A stretch of 6,938 nucleotides of DNA from DASWIG01 sp965371445. Its GTDB lineage: Bacteria > Acidobacteriota > Thermoanaerobaculia > Multivoradales > J023. Both the position numbers and the translations under genes were made by a program. The stretch is taken from contig CBDUYN010000305.1 of NCBI GenBank assembly GCA_965371445.1, forward strand, positions 1 to 6,938, read 5' to 3'. Below the pieces are notes generated by a model. That model was given only the letters and a program-made list of their open reading frames with translations, searched no databases and was not told the origin of the DNA. This document shows, one piece after another, positions 5,373 through 6,938 of this stretch. How positions within the stretch are numbered: position 1 is the first letter of the stretch; every line of letters starts with the position of its first letter.

Positions 5373-5861
5373 TCATCCGTAAAGGGTCTGGGCCGTCTGG
5401 GCGGTTCGGGCTTCTGCCGCGGTCAACTTCCGCGGCCCCTTGGGCATCGGGGTGTCGAAGAGCAGGGCCGACATTCGGGCCGCTCGGGTCTCCGCCTCGG
5501 TCGCGGGCGGCCGGGCCATCGGCATCGGGGTGTCGAACAAGAGGGCCGACATCCGGGCGGCCTGAATCGCCCTCCCGGTCGGCGGCGGTGGGACGACGGG
5601 CCTCGGCGTGTCGAACAGGATGGCGGCGGCCTGACGGGCGCGGGCCTCCGCGATCCCGGGCCCGAAGGCGGCCCGGATCCGGATCTCGGAGCGGGTCCGC
5701 TCCGCCTCGGTGAATACGACCTGCCGGACGACCTGACGCCCGAGGAAGCGGCCGTCTGGACCGCGGAACCGGCGGCACCGGGGGCACCACCGGATCTGGC
5801 TCGGGCGGATCGGCGGGGAGAGGGCTAAGCCCCTTGTTTTCAGTGCTTTGCGGCTGTTCAT
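5373..5861 (-). CDS. Hypothetical protein with exact 26-residue FDTP repeats, first gene of the operon
   Basis: This 162-residue basic protein starts with a Pro/Arg-rich region carrying a single CPRC pair (26-29, in IRWCPRCRRF), like half a zinc ribbon. From about residue 72 it is built of a 26-residue repeat: AAAILFDTPRP, AARMSALLFDTPMP twice, and a truncated RTAQTAQTLYG. The aromatic of each copy falls at F83, F109, F135 and Y161, an exact 26-residue spacing. Ala/Arg-rich helices alternate with Pro-rich linkers, so LLFDTPMP looks like a repeated short binding motif presented on helices. No known family is recognised. There is no Shine-Dalgarno sequence; a promoter ends six bases before the ATG. 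A longer frame on the same strand overlaps it but lacks start signals and sensible composition. Confidence 0.7.
   Translation of the reverse strand: MNSRKALKTRGLALSPPIRPSQIRWCPRCRRFRGPDGRFLGRQVVRQVVFTEAERTRSEIRIRAAFGPGIAEARARQAAAILFDTPRPVVPPPPTGRAIQAARMSALLFDTPMPMARPPATEAETRAARMSALLFDTPMPKGPRKLTAAEARTAQTAQTLYG
5376..5648 (-). repeat. 78-bp tandem repeats, 3.5 copies
   Basis: On the plus strand GGCATCGGGGTGTCGAA recurs at 5443 and 5521, with the variant GGCCTCGGCGTGTCGAA at 5599; each step is exactly 78 bp. A fourth, truncated copy ends at the gene's stop. The units are protein-coding and preserve the reading frame. Confidence 0.85.
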
Positions 5862-5867
5862 GGGGTA

Positions 5868-5928
5868 CTAGTAAGTGGTTTCGCGCCGGGTGGTCAACCA
5901 GCCCACGGCGTTTTTTTCGGGAAATTTC
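5868..5928 (-). promoter_or_regulatory. Promoter of the five-gene operon, leaderless type with A-tract
   Basis: Read on the minus strand: an A/T-rich tract with seven A's (5917-5911) inside 5928-5909, then TTGACC (5897-5892, five of six matches to TTGACA), an 18-bp spacer and TACTAG (5873-5868), followed by exactly six bases to the ATG at 5861. The A-tract sits where an UP element would. No Shine-Dalgarno sequence precedes the ATG. The -35 is strong, the -10 only three of six. Confidence 0.5.
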
Positions 5929-6024
5929 AGCGGTCTCTCGGGAGGACTCTGGACACCGATCCGGGGCGGTCCCGCAGGGTAGTGGGGAGGGGCGTCCCAA
6001 GGCCCTGGGAGGCCCGCCAAGGCC

Positions 6025-6112
6025 CTCTGAGATCGGCCCCTTGGTGGAAACATCCCGGCGGGTCTCAACGTCGTGGAGAGGACCTGGTGGGGACCCTGGG
6101 AGGATCTCAGAG
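6025..6112. repeat. 10-bp inverted repeat, 68-bp spacing
   Basis: CTCTGAGATC (6025-6034) and GATCTCAGAG (6103-6112) are perfect inverse complements. CCCTGGGAGG-like words also occur at about 6003-6012 and 6094-6103. It could be a chance pair in biased sequence or the base of an RNA stem. Confidence 0.35.
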
Positions 6113-6276
6113 CATCAGAGGCGGGGAGGCGGGTCTGGCCGTCGGGGCGGGCGCGCCGGGAGCCGCTGCCCAAGACGCCACCGCCAGTCGCCAAGTCGTC
6201 GCGTGATCGGCTCGTCGGACCATCGGCGATCAGGCCGCTGAGCGGCGGGGGCACGGCAGGCCCTCCTCTGCTGGAC

Positions 6277-6347
6277 GCGAAAGAAGCGAAAGAAGCGAAA
6301 GAAGGTTCAGCGGGATGGAGTTATCTCGCTTCTTTCGCTTATTTCGC
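6277..6347. repeat. GCGAAAGAA repeats forming a long hairpin
   Basis: Three perfect tandem copies of GCGAAAGAA fill 6277-6303. The segment 6327-6347 is the inverse complement of 6277-6297 at 20 of 21 positions, giving a 21-bp stem around a 29-base loop. The arms are purine-rich on one side and pyrimidine-rich on the other, so the hairpin is clearly not random. Similar AAGCGAAAG repeats, from memory, are scattered between genes in some planctomycetes. It could be a MITE-like unit, a bidirectional transcription barrier or an RNA structure. Confidence 0.7.
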
Positions 6348-6378
6348 ACGCCTGTCTTGATCGCTGGCGCGGATACGC

Positions 6379-6408
6379 AAAAGGGCGGCCCCGTCAAGAG
6401 CCGCCCTT
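6379..6408 (-). terminator. Rho-independent terminator of the 143-aa gene
   Basis: On the minus strand AAGGGCGGC (6408-6400), a ten-base loop and GCCGCCCTT (6389-6381) form a perfect 9-bp GC-rich stem, running into TTTT (6382-6379). It begins 23 bases after the gene's stop codon. The T-run is short, but stem and position fit well. Confidence 0.8.
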
Positions 6409-6430
6409 CGAATCCGGTCGTGGCTGGGTC

Positions 6431-6862
6431 TCAGGCCGCCTTGCGGCGCCCGCCGGCCTTCCCGGCCTTGGCGTCGGCTTTCGGCTCCGCCTTGGCCGCC
6501 TCGGTCTCGTCGGTCAGGGTGAAGCCGATGATCCCGTCGCCGTACTTCTCGACCTTGAAGGACCGGGCCTTCTCGGCGATCAGGCCGTGGTGCGTGAAGA
6601 GCCGCTTGCCGTCGACGAGGCGCGACGGGCTGTTCTTCTGGCGCCTGAGGGTGTACCCGCCCCTGGCCTCCTCGGTGGCGCCGCGGATGCCGATCGCCTT
6701 CGTCTCGTCGTTGTAGCCGATCTGGACGTGCGTGACGTCGTCGCCGAGCATGTCGACGGCGGCCTTCGTCAGGATGAGCACGCCGCCGCGGCGGACCGTG
6801 ATCTTGGGGGTGGTGGCGCTGTCGCTCTTGGTGCCTTCGTAGAACTGGAATCCGTTGGACAT
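6431..6862 (-). CDS. Conserved hypothetical protein, 143 aa, with Ala/Lys-rich tail
   Basis: From the ATG at 6862 the protein begins MSNGFQFYEGTKSD. Its N-terminal half (about 20-60) reads KITVRRGGVLILTKAAVDML, then VTHVQIGYNDETKAIGIR, a beta-rich layout recalling small plasmid/phage proteins in which a strand, a helix and two strands form a compact fold. A second part (about 75-120) has SRLVDGKRLFTHHGL and VEKYGDGIIGFTL. The last 20 residues are Ala/Lys/Arg-rich (AKAEPKADAKAGKAGGRRKAA), like histone H1-type tails, and would favour nucleic-acid binding. No family is assigned; I recall similar openings in planctomycete hypothetical proteins. The start is set by AAGGAGG six bases before ATG; an in-frame upstream ATG at 6925 has no such site and gives an implausible Pro-rich extension. 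It is a single-gene unit with its own terminator. Confidence 0.8.
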   Translation of the reverse strand: MSNGFQFYEGTKSDSATTPKITVRRGGVLILTKAAVDMLGDDVTHVQIGYNDETKAIGIRGATEEARGGYTLRRQKNSPSRLVDGKRLFTHHGLIAEKARSFKVEKYGDGIIGFTLTDETEAAKAEPKADAKAGKAGGRRKAA

Positions 6863-6932
6863 GAGGGACCTCCTTGGGTTTGGGCGGGAGGGGGTTTGGG
6901 GGCTCCCGCTGTTGAGGGCCACCACTAGTAAG
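6863..6932 (-). promoter_or_regulatory. 5' leader of the 143-aa gene with strong RBS and TACTAGT box
   Basis: On the minus strand AAGGAGG ends six bases before the ATG at 6862. About 60 bases upstream, CTTACTAGT (6932-6924) repeats the 9-mer found in the operon promoter at 5875-5867. If TACTAG is a -10 box here too, the mRNA has a leader of about 55 bases; the -35 would lie beyond the window, so this cannot be confirmed. Confidence 0.4.
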
Positions 6933-6938
6933 AGGGTC

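Larger units (their letters stand above)
5862..6430. other. Gene-poor G-rich intergenic region
   Basis: About 570 bp separate the operon start from the stop of the 143-aa gene. The operon promoter, an inverted-repeat pair (6025-6034 and 6103-6112), a repeat hairpin (6277-6347) and a terminator (6379-6408) account for parts of it. The plus strand between about 5940 and 6170 is rich in runs of three or four G's. Open frames exist on both strands but are low-complexity and lack ribosome binding sites, so none is annotated. Confidence 0.55.

Noticed and set aside
5443..5615. Regularly spaced near-identical sequences resembling a CRISPR array
   Set aside because: The 78-bp period is coding, the intervals are related to each other rather than unique spacers, and no cas genes are present.
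5191..6000. Minus-strand open frame of 269 codons overlapping the FDTP-repeat gene
   Set aside because: It is longer but runs through the promoter and into two genes with good starts; its Arg/Pro/Asp-rich repeats merely echo the 78-bp repeat in another frame.
6123..6151. Possible G-quadruplex from four G-runs
   Set aside because: One loop is ten bases long and the whole area is G-rich, so the pattern is weak and expected by composition.
5868..6254. Minus-strand 128-codon frame in the G-rich gap
   Set aside because: Pro/Arg/Ser-rich low complexity, no Shine-Dalgarno site, and it runs through the operon promoter.
6223..6587. 15-bp word TCGGCGATCAGGCCG shared by 6223-6237 and 6573-6587
   Set aside because: Similarity stops at the word's edges and one copy is ordinary coding sequence; probably chance in GC-rich DNA.

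Overview
The window is high-GC bacterial DNA. Its mix of genes suggests a member of the Planctomycetota, possibly the Isosphaerales. This rests on remembered resemblance of several hypothetical proteins and of a GC-rich hairpin repeat to that group; no marker gene is present. No rRNA, tRNA or CRISPR array was seen.

Left part, plus strand (1-3215): the window opens with the last 40 codons of a gene whose ending resembles the C-terminus of a phage-type large terminase (TerL), closed by a hairpin. Next is a 312-aa membrane-anchored pentapeptide-repeat protein (286-1224). After a structured 326-bp intergenic region comes a 554-aa calcineurin-like metallophosphoesterase (1551-3215) with all metal-ligand motifs intact and a C-terminal helical module present twice. 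The intergenic region holds a 120-bp inverted-repeat element, three 15-bp direct repeats spaced 20-23 bp, and a CTAG-centred palindrome just before the phosphoesterase.

Middle, minus strand (5861 down to 3277): five tightly packed genes form an apparent operon. In order they encode a 162-aa protein with an exact 26-residue repeat around LLFDTPMP, a 74-aa acidic protein, a 150-aa aromatic-rich protein, a DUF1249/DUF6908-like protein, and a tyrosine recombinase with a complete catalytic set. The four downstream genes have Shine-Dalgarno sites and gaps of 2-19 bp. The recombinase converges on the phosphoesterase across 61 bp.

Right part (5862-6938): a roughly 570-bp G-rich gap without a convincing gene carries the operon promoter, an inverted-repeat pair and a hairpin of GCGAAAGAA repeats. 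Beyond it is a minus-strand 143-aa protein with a strong Shine-Dalgarno site, an Ala/Lys-rich tail and a clear rho-independent terminator.

The genes read as accessory DNA: a recombinase, plasmid/phage-type hypothetical proteins, a possible terminase end and a conflict-type phosphoesterase. Three transcription-unit starts (286, 1551, 5861) lack a Shine-Dalgarno site and carry a -10-like hexamer exactly six bases before ATG, which predicts leaderless mRNAs. Whether the phosphoesterase is a defence effector, and whether the five-gene operon is a recombination module, are inferences.
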